From: Hymenochaete sp. R1
Lineage: Eukaryota > Basidiomycota > Agaricomycetes > Hymenochaetales > Hymenochaetaceae
Length of the DNA stretch: 64,000 bases
Assembly: GCA_019400425.1 (NCBI GenBank)
Contig: JAFREE010000017.1
Span: forward strand, 186,001 to 250,000
Direction: 5' to 3'
In this document: piece after piece, positions 45,425 through 58,296 of the stretch
Layout: each line of letters begins with the position of its first letter
Numbering within the stretch: the stretch's first letter is position 1
The notes under the pieces: generated by a model
Told to the model about the DNA's origin: nothing
The model's input: only the letters and a program-made list of their open reading frames with translations
Database searches by the model: none
Program-made: the position numbers and the translations under genes

Positions 45425-46980
45425 TCAAAGTTGCTCGGCATACACCTGAAACGTGAAGTCTCGTTAGTAGAAACAGTTGACTGAGAAGGCCGCGCACGAA
45501 CCTTGATTGTTTTGTCGGCGCACCCTGTGATTAAGCGCGTGCCAGTCATATCGAAGGTTGAGCAGAAAATACCCGCTTCGGCCTCAAGGGAGCCAGGCTG
45601 CGGGATATCGTCCAGGGTCTGAAAGGCCGTACCGCTGTTGTAGTCCCAAAAATGCATTGAACCATTGTCACCGCCAGAGAATAATACACCATCCGCATTA
45701 ACGGACATGGTATTGATGATGGCATTTTGTCCAGAGAAGTTGAACACAAATGCACCTTCAGGGCATTTCCACTTCTTGATGTTGTTTCCGCCAGCAGATG
45801 CGCTTGTAAACGAGTATTCAGTAGGATGCACCGCAAGGGCACGCACGCTCTTCTTATGATGCGTAAGTGTGACCATTGTTTTCCCTGCTGCAAGGTCCCA
45901 CAAGCGAACGGTTGAGTCCATGCTTCCCGTGATGACTTGAGGGTCGCTCTCCTGGCATTTGACGTCTGCAACAGTTGCGGTATGGCCAGAAAGGACGTGG
46001 ATATTTGCTTTTGTGCGCATGTCCCATACGCGGGCGGAGGCGTCCCTCCCAGCAGTCACAAGGACGTCAAGGGTGGGATGGAGACTGAGGGTGTAAACGC
46101 CGGATAAATGTCCGTGATAGTGCCGTATGACCTTGTTTACTTCTAAATCCCAACACTTCACCATCTAATGTGTTGTCAGTATCCATACCTCAAATTCAAA
46201 TTAAATTGGTATCATACTTTGTCTTCACCACATGAGAATAGGTACGGATGCCTCGGCGACACAGCCAAGCCTCGCACGGTCGAGATATGACCCGTCAAGC
46301 TCAGCTTCAGCTCACCTGAAGCCATGTCCCAGACCTTGATGACACGGTCTCCCGCTCCAGTCACGAACCATTTGTTTCCTGGTTCTACAGCAACCGAGCG
46401 CACCCATCCTAAATGGCCCGAGATGACACGCATAAGCTTCCATTGAGAATGATACGTGGGTTTGATAGAGCGTGTTGTCTTGTGCAACGCAAGGGCCTGC
46501 GACAAGGTGCTGTGCGAAGTGAGTGTGGATGGTTTGGTCATTGGTGTGTTGTCTATCTTTGCAATCATCTTCGATGCATCAGATGATGATGACGACGCTG
46601 GATCCAACCGGGAGATATCAGAACCAATCAAAAGCAATAGAGAAAGGTACGAGGAAACGCACAACCGGCTTCTATCATCTTCCTTTCTTGCTTTGGCCTT
46701 GCGGGTCCGATAGGCCCTTGTTGCTGTACAAGTGCTCCAGGTAGTTGTCTGTAATCTCGATATTCATCATTAATTTTTACGCTAAGCCGCGTTTTAGCGC
46801 TATGGAGGTCAAGGAGGGTTAGCTTCGTAGTTGAATAAATTAAGAGAGCTGGGGGAAACAATACCTTTTTTCGTCCTCTCTCGGTGGTTCCAACGACGAT
46901 GCGAAAATTGCATGTGTTCGCTTTGTACTTGCGCGTACTATAGGCTCTAGAGGCGGGAGTCCAGCAGTTTCAACGGCCAT
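45425..46980 (-). CDS. PRP46: Pre-mRNA splicing factor Prp46 / PLRG1 (WD40)
   Basis: Leftward multi-exon gene. The start [20 protein letters not shown] at 46980 is followed by an exon with [20 protein letters not shown], then a linker with [20 protein letters not shown]. Seven WD40 blades follow: [91 protein letters not shown] and [20 protein letters not shown], ending in ADKTIK then VYAEQL. This is the usual domain order and C-terminus of Prp46/PLRG1, a core subunit of the Prp19-associated (NineTeen) complex in the activated spliceosome. The last exon is only six codons plus stop (stop at 45425-45427). It follows an intron ending in ttcag. The gene lies opposite to TFIIS in convergent orientation. 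Confidence 0.95.
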
Positions 46981-48149
46981 TGTGGATGCAGGTCAAGTTA
47001 CAAAAGTTCAAGTTGCCTTCGACTCGGGTCGCGGTGCAGCTGCGCAAGAGGTCATCAATTTCTATATTTGGAGAGACGTCGATCTCTTATATTCGGACTT
47101 GAGTTCGAGATACTCATTTCATGATAACTTTCGACACGACCACCATCAAGCCAGTATCGACCCAACCAATTGTTTGTCGCTGGCAGATGTGTATCTCGGA
47201 AGGCATTCGGCTCCATATCATCAAGTATTTGTTACCTCGACACTCCGCCATTGGTACACGTTCACCAAGCCAATCACCATGCCACCTCATCCTTGCGATC
47301 ACACAACGAAGAAGCAATCAGCGTTTTGCAGGGACCTGACCTAGCTCACGAAATTGAAAGGAAAAACATGTATATGCCCAGCTATACGAGGTTTTTATTG
47401 TCTAGTTAACTATTTCCTACTACTTATGATCCAGTGAAGTCACAATGCTTACTTAAAATTGACATTTTTGTGACATTGATGTTTTGCTGGCAGACTCGTA
47501 GCAATTCGGCCGAGAAGAGCTTGTGCTCTGTAATTCTCTCCGACACATTCGGAACACTATCTATATGATGTGGCTATGGTTTCGTGGCCCATTCACCCCC
47601 GAGATGATGTTTTCAGACACGGCAGTGGGCCTCCGCGATTTGAGCAATCATCTTTCAAGGCTTTACGCGTTCTATCTATCTCAATATTGGATGAGTTTGC
47701 ACCTCCCATCATGGCTCAAACCGAGTGTTCCGAATCACCGGCTAACGGGGTCCATGTTGGGGTCCATGGGATTAATTTCAAACGATGGATGTTCCGATAC
47801 TGGCCTGCTTCGAACCAATTTTCGATCGAGAAATGTCTTTCTTCTGCTGTACGATGAGATGCTGACTGTGTTGAGCATCTCGGCTCTGGCTACTGAGCTG
47901 AAACGCTTAGTCTAGCGAAGGTAGATCCTGACAGAGGAAAGCATGTGCAAGCTAGGTCCATATGGAAAACATAACAGTGAAGCGCCTGCAATTTTTTTTC
48001 AGATAGTAAATCGTCCGTTTTCACGAACGGCTTAACATCTATAAAACCTGGCCATGTAGAAAGGCATGAAGCTCAACAGACTCCACACCAAAGTCTTTCA
48101 TCGAAACTTTCCTCGTCTTCATTCGACATACCATATTTGAGCAGCTACA
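46981..48149. other. Intergenic region, possible decayed coding segment
   Basis: About 1.2 kb. Between 47523 and 47915 two overlapping rightward frames both give amino-acid-like text (for example FKALRVLSISILDEF), which might be a broken F-box/leucine-rich gene, but no domain is convincing. The rest is promoter of Prp46 and of the small gene at 48150. Confidence 0.35.
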
Positions 48150-48646
48150 ATGTGCCGTTGGAGAAAGTGCGTATTTGCGATAGCCTCGGCGATAAAGGAT
48201 TTACACTTAAAGACACATAGAGTCACCAACTTCTACAGACGTTGCGGTCACTACCTTCCTCTCGTAAGTCCTAAAGTTTTCATGCTTCTCAAATAATCCA
48301 CTGACGGTGAACTACAGCCGGACGAGATGGTTCGCAGCCTAAAACATTACAGCGACGCGAGTATGATTTCTCACGTCTACTACTTTGAAACAGGTATATT
48401 GCAGCAGCCACAAGTGCAAATTCAGTCCAAACCATCCGATCGACTGTTTGCCACCGACCTGTCTACAGACATGTTGGCAATAGTACGTCCATGTCTCCCG
48501 GAATTACCCATCGATCTAACACAGTGCACTTTAGTCGTCAATTCCCGGAGCAATACAGTAAGCAAGTCGGAGGCAAAAATTTCCTGCAATTGATCTCCTT
48601 GAATTTAGCGCCGCAGATTGATGCCAAGTGCCCTGCTTGCAAGTGA
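48150..48646 (+). CDS. Small cysteine-rich MC...CGH protein, member 2
   Basis: Six tiny exons (48150-48166, 48221-48263, 48318-48329, 48394-48482, 48535-48557, 48609-48646) join in frame to 73 residues. The product begins MCRWRKVTNFYRRCGHYLPL and continues PDEMVYCSSHKCKFSPNHPI, then DCLPPTCLQTCWQYRQFPEQ, ending YTPQIDAKCPACK. Ten cysteines and three histidines are arranged as C..CGH, C..HKC, C..C..C and CPAC, suggesting zinc binding. From memory, many Agaricomycete genomes carry such small proteins with CWQYRQFPEQY and a final CP.C, but I know no assigned function or official family name. One exon is only 12 bp, which makes this gene almost invisible to simple prediction. It shares its first-exon structure with member 1. 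Confidence 0.72.
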
Positions 48647-49041
48647 TATAGGCTATACATAGAATACCACATCTTCGCTGAATCTCCTGCTGCATATAAT
48701 AGTGATCCGTCCCAAATTCTTGTCATATAACTTCGTGGTCTTGTTGAGAAGTAGCTTTGGATACTACTTGAAGCTTTATTATGGCTTGTATATGCTTTCC
48801 CTTCTTTTGTAAAATTATATTGTGTTTTTGCTTGACTTGACTTGAATGTTCCTTGGAGACGCGTTATTGACGCTTGTTGACGCGTTTGAATAGGATGACG
48901 CGCGTATGCGGTTGCCATGATTACCCACGCTTAGCTTCTTAGAAAATGGACAAGCCATTGACCTTGTCTAACCACCCTTCTTAAGCTCCAACCTCGAACC
49001 CCAACTCTGCAAGAAGTATCTGCAATTTTTTAAAAGAAACG
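48647..49041. other. Intergenic region
   Basis: About 395 bp between two rightward genes, AT-rich after the stop. Nothing else is seen. Confidence 0.5.
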
Positions 49042-49775
49042 ATGGCTGGTGAGCGATGCGGTCTCCTCCCGATCCGCTGTACTGATGCTCTTAACGTCGA
49101 TGAATAGGAACAAAACGAAGTGCACCAGACTCTGACTCGCTCGAGACACGTGAGACTCGTTCAAAGACTGCAAAGACGGGAGACAGTGCTACCTCTCCGA
49201 GTAAGAAGCCCCCTTCTAAAGGTTCAAAGAAAGGGACCAAGGTATGTTGTCTTATTCTGTGCTTAAGTTCGACAATATGAATAATCATTAATATTCTCTT
49301 AGGCTCCCATAGCTTTCTCTGCGTTCAAGTCCAAAGCACTCCCTCTCCACGTGAACTTTACCCATACACCTCCTGCTCTCCCTGAAAGCGACGATAAAGT
49401 TTCATCAACAGCCGCGGACCCGGGTTCTATCGGTAGCTCGACGCTCGTACCGACCCAGTTCAACACAGGAAGCTATGGTTGGAAGGGAAGCAAACGTGTG
49501 ACGATTGAGATGCCGAATCCGGATGGTGGAGAAGGAGAGAAGCTTCAAGTGATGATTTCGTGGGTTTCCCTGTATCATTCGAGCGACGTTCAACTTAGTC
49601 TTTTCGGCTAATGTTGTTACCTTTTCTCAGGATCAACGCAACAGTTATGGGTAGCAAGAAAACCAAGGACGATGAAGCAGATAAAGCTGAGGCAACGGCT
49701 GACGGGTCAGAGGAGAAGGAAGAGGCGGTGGAAGTTGCTGTGGCTGAAGAAACTGCGGAAGGCACGACTGAATGA
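49042..49775 (+). CDS. Small conserved nuclear-type hypothetical protein
   Basis: Four exons. Exon 1 is 7 bp (ATGGCTG, 49042-49048) and exon 2 starts at 49108, giving MAGTKRSAPDSDSLETRETR and a basic Lys/Ser-rich section (SKKPPSKGSKKGTK). The third exon holds the only likely folded part: APIAFSAFKSKALPLHVNFT, then FNTGSYGWKGSKRVTIEMPN. The last exon starts in INATVMGSKK and ends in an acidic Glu/Ala tail. The basic N-terminus suggests nuclear localisation. The YGWKGSKR core with flanking beta-like segments may be a conserved fungal domain, but I cannot name it. Function is unknown. Confidence 0.65.
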
Positions 49776-50036
49776 AGACATTTCCTTGGTCAACCTACGA
49801 CTTTACGATCTCAGAATACACGATATGAAATCATCTGAATAGTATAATATATCTTTTTCAGCTTTTTTCTGCAATACAATATGAACTTTGTACGGCTGGA
49901 GGTCACTTGAAGACAGCCCGAACTTGAAATCGGCTTTGTTGGGGTTGGGGGAGACCTTCTCCGAATCGCGACGCGACTCGCGTGCGCGTCATCGTCACCA
50001 TCCATCCATCTTAGCATCATCTAACTACCATCTACA

Positions 50037-53020
50037 ATGCCTGTTGCTTGCTCTCATACACCTCATCTCCAATCCATCGTACCTCCAAAGCTGTCTCAGG
50101 CCGTTCATCGTGAAGAATGTACCCAGTGCTTTGACAACCAGGTAGGAAAGGCCTGTTTATCGCCACATACGTATATGCTGAGGCCCGTCTGGCATGCAGG
50201 ATTCTGAAGATGGCGTCGATGTCTGCTTGACATGTTTCAATGGTGGATGCTTAGGGCAAGAGCGCCATCACGCTCGCACACACGTTGCGAAGACCGGCCA
50301 TTCATTCGCATTGAACATCAAGCGCAGGCCAAAAACTAAAGCTACGCCTCGGGTGCGTTGTGATCATCCAGTTTCTTTCTTATACCAAACTTAACTGTGT
50401 AAAGGATGACGATGAACCCCCAGCTAAAATGACCAAACTGGCAATCGTTGAGGAGCGGGAGGACGATGAGTATGATCGCGTTGAAACTCTGAAGTGTTGG
50501 TCTTGCGATCCCGTCAATGGAGAGAGTCTGCCAGAACTCACCAACGACACAAAGGTCAAAGAAATCATTTCCAATGTCATGCAGTCCTTGTCGTCAGCGA
50601 GGCAAAGCGAAGTGCAGGCTTGGGAGGAAGAGATCGCGCCATGTGAGCATACGTTGATGCTTGAACAAGCGGTGATAGGACCCATCCTCGAGTCTGGGTT
50701 GGCGCATTGTCAGAAGTGCGATTTGAAGGAGAATCTCTGGCTGTGTCTGACATGCGGATCGCTCGGGTGTGGAAGACAACAGTTCGGGGGTTTGGGTGGG
50801 AATGGTCATGGATTGAGTCATTACGGAGAAACGCAGCACCCCGTAAGCGTGAAGCTTGGGACAATCACCCCTGAAGGAGGAGCAGGTGTGTGCACGACTT
50901 TTACTAGCATTTGCAAAGTTTAAATGTCATTTTGTGCAGATATCTACTGTTATACGTGCAATGATGCGAGAGTTGATCCTGAGCTGGCCGCTCACCTGAA
51001 TGCATTTGGGATCAACGTCAGCACACAGACGAAGACCGAGAAGTCTATGACAGAGTTGGTCAGTGTGCCATCTGAACGTTGAACCAATGGAACACTTAAT
51101 AGACATTTCGATACAGCAAATTGAACATAATCTAAAATACGATTTCAGCATGACCAATGAAAGCGGCAAGGTCATGGAGCCTGTCTTTGGACCCGGCTTG
51201 ACTGGATTGAGAAATCTCGGAAACAGGTATGATTCATCTTAGGGTCGATGTTTGGTCACTAAAATGGGGCCTTCTAGCTGTTACATGGCCTCGGTGACTC
51301 AGTCGATCTTTTCATTACCGAGTTTCAAGTCGCGGTACTCGGCTGCATCTAACCACCACTGGCAAAAGTGTCCAGAAACCCTACCTGCTGAATGCGTCGA
51401 GTGCCAAATGCTAAAGCTATCTGATGGGCTCCTTTCGGGTCGGTACTCAAAAGTGGCATCTCAGTCGACGGCGGACTCTTCGACCCCCGTATCTCAAATC
51501 GGTCTCAAACCTTCGACGTTCAAGGCTCTCATTGGCAAAGGCCACGCAGAGTTCGCGACCATGCGCCAGCAAGACGCAGAAGAGTTCCTCTCTCATCTCT
51601 TCACGGTATTGCGGCAACATGCGAAGAAATATGGTTTGAACGGAGAAGATGAGGCGACTGAAGCGTTCAGGTTTGGGATGGAACAAAGATTACAGTGCAA
51701 CGAGTGTAAGAAGGTGCGCTATCGCGTTGATAGCCAGGATGTCATTGGACTACCTATTCCTGTGAAAGAAAAGGGGAAAGGGGAAGAGGGAAAGCCTATT
51801 TATGAGGACGTGTATCTGACGGACGCACTCGACATAATGACCGGCGATGAGGCACTCGAATACAGTTGCCCAGGCTGCAGTAAGAATGTAATAGCAATCA
51901 AGTGGGTTGTCAAGTCTTTCGAGTTTCCTATATATTTCTAACTTATTTGATAATACAGGAGAGCACGCTTCTCAACCTTCCCTCAGGTACTCGCGATCCA
52001 TGCCAAGAAATTCCAGCTAGTGAACTGGGTACCGACAAAACTCGGTCAAAATTTTCGTTCTTGACCTCCTTGCCGTAGTGTTCTAACACGTCCATATTCC
52101 AGATATCCCTCTCCTTCTTCCTCAAAACGACGAATTATCCCTCGACAAGTACTTGGGCCAAGGTCTTCAAGCAAACGAGGAAGAGCTCCCGGATGACTCG
52201 AAGAGTAAGTCTGTTCTTCCGCGGATAATCACAATCACAGAAGCATTTCATATCATTTCCCTCTTGCTAGTGGCAGTGGAACCTACTTTCAACGAAGCAG
52301 CTATGGAACAGTTAAGTGCTATGGGCTTCTCAGAACTACGCAGCAAGAAAGCGTTGCTCGCGACCGGCAACTCTGATTCCGAGGCGGCCATGGAATGGTT
52401 ATTCGCTCACATGGAAGATCCCGGTGAGCAAATCTATCTACCATCTCCAGAGAGCCGAATACTGATTGTTTTTTTTGTTTTGTTACTTAGATATCGACGA
52501 GCCCATCGCAAGTGGTGGACAGGCCGTCACGAGTCCGAGTGGACCCGAGCCATCCGCAGAGCAGATTTCCATGTTGGCTGATATGGGCTTTACCCCCGCA
52601 CAGGCGAAAAAAGCCCTTCGCGAAACTGTGAGAATCCGACAGATTCTGCGTTGATGCTGATGAGAAACCGGCTTATGATGGTGTATCTAGGGCGGCGACG
52701 CCGAGCGTGCTGTTGAATGGCTTTTCAGTCACCCTGATGACACGGGTGAGGATAGTACTAGTACTAGTGCCCCAACCTCGTCCACGCCGACCGCACCAAA
52801 GCACCCTGGAGGATCAGCCGTTCTACCAGCCCGCTATCGCTTGAAGGCATTCGTCTCGCACAAGGGTCCGTCGGTGCACTCCGGCCACTACGTTGCGCAC
52901 ATCAAGACGGAAACGGAGGGTTGGGTCATGTTCAATGACGAGAAAGTCGTCCGTGCGGATGACGAAAGCGTCGCGGAGTTGAAGAAGTTGGCTTATCTCT
53001 ATATTTTTGAGAGGGTATAG
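50037..53020 (+). CDS. UBP14: Ubiquitin carboxyl-terminal hydrolase Ubp14 (isopeptidase T, USP5 type)
   Basis: Multi-exon gene of roughly 790 residues. The N-terminus carries a first zinc-finger-like part (ECTQCFDNQDSEDGVDVCLT) and then a ZnF-UBP domain (HCQKCDLKENLWLCLTCGSL, then GCGRQQFGG and HYGETQHPVSVKLGT). The C19 peptidase follows: Cys box GLTGLRNLGNSCYMASV, the QQDAEEFLSHL box, a zinc-binding CNECKK...CPGCSK pair, and two UBA domains (EQLSAMGFSELRSKKALLAT and ISMLADMGFTPAQAKKALRE) inserted before the His box (HKGPSVHSGHYVAHI). The Cys box reads GNSCYM where GNTCYL is more usual, but the catalytic Cys is present. Ubp14/USP5 disassembles free polyubiquitin chains, recognising the free C-terminus with ZnF-UBP, and thereby keeps proteasome function. 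Confidence 0.95.
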
Positions 53021-53200
53021 AGGCATTGTCGTCGGAGATGAAATCTCGAGGAAAATTTTTGCGCCGTCACAAAGAAAGTACATTTAGTCGGTATGTTATG
53101 TGGACATCTTGCATGAGGATTGTAGCCCATTAGCGCAATGTAGGAGTACAAACAACAATAGAAGTAGCAATAACATCCGAATACACGTATACCCAAGCCA

Positions 53201-54518
53201 CTATGTCGACTTCTGTCGCTTCGACGAAGGTCCCATCACTTCATCCTCATCAAATTCCACATCAGAGTCATCCCCATCCTCTCCCTCCACATCCCCATCC
53301 CCACCATCTTTCAACCCCTTCATCTTCCGCGCCTGCAACTTTCCCAAATCCTGCTTCCCAAGATGCACCCGCCCACGCACGTCGCCCATCTCGTCCACCT
53401 CGACGTTCCTCTTCCTCCTCCCCACCCCCCTCTCCACATCCCGTTTCGCCATCTTCGGCCTCCGCAGCGCCTCCTTCAGCCTCTCCGGGTCCGCGGGCTG
53501 GTGTCTCCGGAGCGACAAGTCGAGGTGGGGACCCATCGGGACGAGCGTGACGTTGGGGACTTTGGTGCCTGAGGCGGTTAGGGCGATGGTGTATGTCCGG
53601 ATATGCACTTTTGGGAGGGTGGAGGTGTCGTCGGAGGTGGTGGTGGAGGAGGAGGTGAGGCCTTGGGGGGTCGGGCCGAGCTGGACGCTGATGACGTGCT
53701 CGACGCCGGAGAGGTGGATGCCTTCGATGACTTCGCTGCCGAAGAAATCGAGGAGGAGGGACTTTAGTTGTATGAGGCGCGGGTGGGTGTCGAAGAGCTC
53801 GGAGGCGAAGTGCATTAATGGACGGTGCCCCGGCGTGGATTTCTTAGTCTGTTTGGCCATTATAGAAAATAACAAAGAGAGATAAGACATACGGGACGCA
53901 GGTACGAGCAGAAGAAGCAGAAAAAGAAAAAAAAAACGAGACGGGGAGATGATGATGATAACGACCGACGCACCTTGAACGACTCCATGCTCACGAACCC
54001 ATCTACCCCAACCTCGCACATATCCAACACAGCCCGATCGAACATCCGCACGAACGTCATCCCATTCGGCCGCTTCTTCGTGCTCTGCGCCACGACGAAC
54101 ATCGACGCGTCGTTCTTCGCCGCCCAGAACTCCATCGACGACGGGTCCTCGAACGGCCGGATCGTGTTCTTCTTGGAGAACGAGATGGCGTGTGGGCGGT
54201 TTAGGGACATCTAACCCCCAGCGAAGCAGTAGCAGCGGCGTTTGAGATAGGATGAGTTGTTTGGGAAGGTTATCGTATCTGGGAGGAAGGGGCTACGCAC
54301 CAGTTCTTTCATAGCACCGTTCAGGACGTCGCCCGTAGACGTGCCCTTCACGAAAATGACCGTTCTCGCATCCTCGACCTCCTTCGGCTCTCGAGCTTCC
54401 AACGCTCGTTTCGAGCGAGCATTTTTTGGTTTTCTGAATTATCAACATCAACATCAACATCCCATCGTAATTGACGAGCCAGTACCCGAATATTGTGAAC
54501 TTACACGACTCGAAGCAT
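53201..54518 (-). CDS. RPF2: Ribosome biogenesis protein Rpf2 (Brix domain)
   Basis: Four exons (54518-54505, 54433-54301, 54210-53974, 53848-53201) join in frame to 343 residues. It starts MLRVVKPKNARSKRALEARE and runs into EPKEVEDARTVIFVKGTSTG. The Brix domain continues with MSLNRPHAISFSKKNTIRPF, FEDPSSMEFWAAKNDASMFV and ELFDTHPRLIQLKSLLLDFF. A late block HPDLSLRR-like (HLDLSLRRHQPADPERLKEA) and a basic/acidic tail ending SSKRQKST follow. Rpf2 acts with Rrs1 to bring 5S rRNA and ribosomal proteins uL18 and uL5 into the pre-60S particle in the nucleolus. The first exon is only 14 bp. The gene is convergent with Ubp14. Length agrees with the family. Confidence 0.95.
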
Positions 54519-57500
54519 GGATGTCGAAGGGGCACTTGGGTAAGACTGCTGAGAGCTCAATCCTGAATCGCGGGGCACAGAAATTCGAGCGAGCTTTGGT
54601 CTAAAATCGACAGATCGACAGATACGTTACCGAATTAGGATCGTTCCGTTGTGCCAGTGGCTGGCTGGCAAAACTTCTTTCTCGTTCTCATTCACCACCA
54701 TGCCCTCGTCCGTTACTCGACTCGACTCGTTGTCTTTGGAAAGGCACTGCTATTGGTGTTGTCATCGAACTTTTCGGACTGATTCTGTTGAAGCCCCTCC
54801 ACTCGTGAAGCTATCAAAGCGAAAGATTCGGTATACGTTCGCATGACATCGTAGGACCAGTTTCTTTTTTTGTAGGACTCTTGACCAGCAAGTCAACTCG
54901 GGAGCATCCATGATAGTATCATATGGGCTACTTGGTTGATTGAGCGACGACGCGCAGGAATATTTAAAAAAAGATCATGTATGAGGGACTAATCCAATAA
55001 ACGCTTCTTTAAGTTCAACCCCTCAAAGGCCAAGCGTCCGACCACGTCCTATTATCCTTTCCCCTTTCCCGCAAGGAGCGCAGCACCGTCCAAGCGAGTG
55101 TCCGCTTTCACTTCACCTTCACTTTGTCGCATACATGTATACGGATACGGATACGGATACACCCCAGTTGGATACGGATACGATCCGCCGCCCAAGGTCG
55201 CTACACCATCACGGTCGCACCCTATCGACCAACGTCATTTCGGGATCGTTAAAAAATGGGGTATGGACGCTATGGACGCCCGAGACGGTCCACCTCGAAA
55301 TATTAATGTCAATCGGAAGCTTGCCATACTAGTATCTGAATCGGAAACAAGAAACCAGCATAGATACAGCCAAAAAAGTTTCCATTCGTGTTTTGGTGAC
55401 TGGGCACCTTAGTTCGACGAATATGAATGACTGATTTCCGCCGGGGACTCATCCCTCGTATCAGGTATCAGGTATCAGGTATCAATAAGATAAGCTTTCT
55501 TCCGACGGGTTGGATGGTCCGTTTTTTTCTTGGACATACATATGGATATGCATATAGCGAGCGTTGCTATTGTCACTGCCTCGCGCGCTCCAACGCGCGC
55601 GGACGGAACGGATGTATCATCCCAGCGGCACCAGCAGCAGCAGCAGCATTCCAGCACACGATCGCGAAGAACCAATAATATCGAACGAAGGTAGTAGTGG
55701 AGCGGAAAGAAAGGGAACGCCACGCAAAAAAGGCAAAAAAAAAAGACGGCGTTTCGGTCCCGCGAGGCCAATACCAATACCAATGCTGACCTTTTGTAAA
55801 GCGCCGAGTGCGAGTGGCGTGCCTGTCCCTTCCCTCCTCTCTGAGTCTCTCTCTTTCTCTCCCTCTAAAACCGAGTCCGAGTCCGAGTTCCTGATTTTCA
55901 TGTGGCGGGGCTGTATGTATGCTTGTATGTATGTATGTTCCAGGTACGGAGACACGCGGATTCGGTGCTTCTTTTCATTCCTATATCATATGTCGTGTGT
56001 GCCTTTTTGCCACCCGACACCGACACCGACACCGACATAAGCTTTACCCGCACCCGCAAACGCGCCCTGGCTGCCCTGGCCCCGTTTTGAATTGAATGTT
56101 AATATGAATTTTAATGGGGACAGTCCCGGTCGGAAACAAGGAACGAACGGAAAGATTTAAAGAACAGTTTGAGGGTGGTCGGATGGATGGATGGATGGGA
56201 AAAATAGACTTTTCCTTCCGTATTCCATATTTTATTCATATCTTATTCATATGTTTTTTTAGAGTTCAGATTCTCAGGTACAAGGTACGCACCGCTTTGT
56301 CTTTTTTTCTGTTTTTCGTTCCTTGATTCTTGTTTTTTGGTTTCCGGGCATTCATATTCATTCCGTCATAATGATATGACGCAGACGACGCAGACGACGC
56401 TCCAAGCTCGTTTGATCATGATGTTATATGTCGGATTAAGGGGCCAGGGGACCACCGTTACGGAGACTCGGACGCGCTTTTTTTCGTCCCGTGCGGCAGG
56501 AAGACGGTCATGGCATCCCGCTCAACTCCTCTAGATCTACGACCGGCGAGGGTAAAGGCGGAGAACGTATCATTCTCGGACCGACGCTGCTCAACGCTTT
56601 ATCCCCTCCACCGACCGACCGTCCGAGCGGCGAGCGCTAATAATATACCATATACCGTGACACGCACGGTACCGCTTTCTCAGAAATACACACGCACACG
56701 CACACGCACAAGTGACAGCGGTGAGTGAGTGAGTGTGAGTAGTGAGTGGTGAGCGCTGCCAGTTATGTGGTAGTGGTAGTGAACGTGAGCGTGGTCGTGA
56801 GTGTGTTTTTCCTTCCGTTTTTTCCTCCAGCGCATCCGTGTCCGAGTTCGAGTCCGTGTCGAAATTTACCAGCAAAATCGCCGTCTTCACTAGTACTTCG
56901 CTCTTTCCCTCAGACAGACTCTTTCCCTCAGACTCTCACACAGCACAGTCACAGCACAGCGCAGCACAGCGGCCGCGGATCTTCAGTATTCAGTTCCAGT
57001 TTCAATTTCAATTTCAGCTTCAGTCGGTATCTCACGCAGCCCGGTATTTCCTCTCATTTCCCTTGACGTTCCGTGAGAGACCCGGGTCGAGTTCAGGTAC
57101 CCACTCATCCACTCGTTCTCTTTGATTTTCTTTGATTTTCTCTCGCCCCGTCCGAGGGTGTACGAAGACGAATTTCGATTGTACGGTACGGTACGGTACG
57201 ATATAGAGATAGAGATAGAGATAGAGAATAGAGGATAGAGGATAAGAAACAGACGACAGAGACGAAGAGAATCGAAAAAAAGAGATAAGACGGAATACGA
57301 TACGATACGATACGATACGATACGAGATACAACCCGCCTTCCCTCCCTAATCAAACTAAAAGAAGGAAGGCCAAAGAAGAGAAAGAAAGAAACGAGGAGG
57401 GTCCTTTGATTTGACTACTTAACGAGGAGCGGGGGGGTGGAGGGGGGGGGGGGGGAGGTGGCTTACTATATTACTACGAAACACTGAACACTGGACACTG

Positions 57501-57721
57501 AACACTCGAGGCTGAGTATCGCAAGGGAGAAAAAGCAGTCCGGTTTGGGTTGAAGGTGGAGAGACGGAACGGGATAGAGAGAGAGACAAAGAGAGAAAAG
57601 CGTACACGCTAACAACAAAAAGAAAGATAAAAACCCCAAGGTCCCCGAAACTCCCAAACTCCCAAGCTCCCAAAACAAAAAAAAACGAAGGAAAAACCCG
57701 AAGCGAGCATGCCACTAGCAC
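54519..57721. other. Low-complexity intergenic region with microsatellites
   Basis: About 3.2 kb without a recognisable gene. It carries short tandem repeats: (ggatac)n near 55140-55166, ggtatca units near 55459-55484, ggtac units at 57180-57200, agagat units at 57204-57227, and gatac units at about 57294-57328. G runs lie at 57431-57456. Open frames here are low-complexity and mutually overlapping, so I treat them as chance. Confidence 0.55.
57180..57330. repeat. Microsatellite cluster (GGTAC, AGAGAT, GATAC)
   Basis: Three different simple repeats lie in 150 bp: four copies of ggtac, about four copies of agagat, and about six copies of gatac. A gatac tract also occurs near 63536-63558 on the far side of the zinc-finger gene. 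Confidence 0.85.
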
Positions 57722-58264
57722 TCAGACCCTCACCCCCGCCCCCGTCCTAGGACTGACGCTCACCCGTTCAGGCGTCGGCGTCCCCCGATGCGAGCGCGAG
57801 CTTACGCTCCCTACGGAGCTACCACCAACGGAAGCGGCGCTGGGACTTCGTTGGACCCCGCCCGTACCCGCAACGCGGGCCATCGAGCTGTAGGCGAACG
57901 TGCCGTGACCGGGGCTGGGGCCGGGGCTGGGAGAGACGGAGGCAGATGCGCGTACGTGTGCGCGCGCGAGGGCGGGAGAGTGAGAGGGAGAGGAGGAGGG
58001 TGTAGAGAGGCGGGGGGATGGGGAGTGCTCGCTCGGTCGTGTTCGTGGTCGCGTTGTCATTGGTTGCTGTTGCTGCTGTTGTTGGTGCTGTTGGTGTGAT
58101 CGGAGAGGAGGTAGTTGTACTCCTGCGCCGCCTCCCCCGCCCCCACTCCCACTCCCACCCCTTGCTGCTGATGTTGCTGCTGCTGCTGCTGCTGAAAAGC
58201 GAACTGGAACCACTCCTGCTCTTCCACTTTCATCTCCTGATGAGGAAAGCTCCCGCTGAAACCC

Positions 58265-58296
<32 letters not shown>

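Noticed and set aside
46981..48149. Possible F-box/leucine-rich gene remnant at 47523-47915
   Set aside because: Two overlapping frames give protein-like text, but neither has an F-box, an ATG in good context or a stable leucine repeat. Not enough to call a gene.
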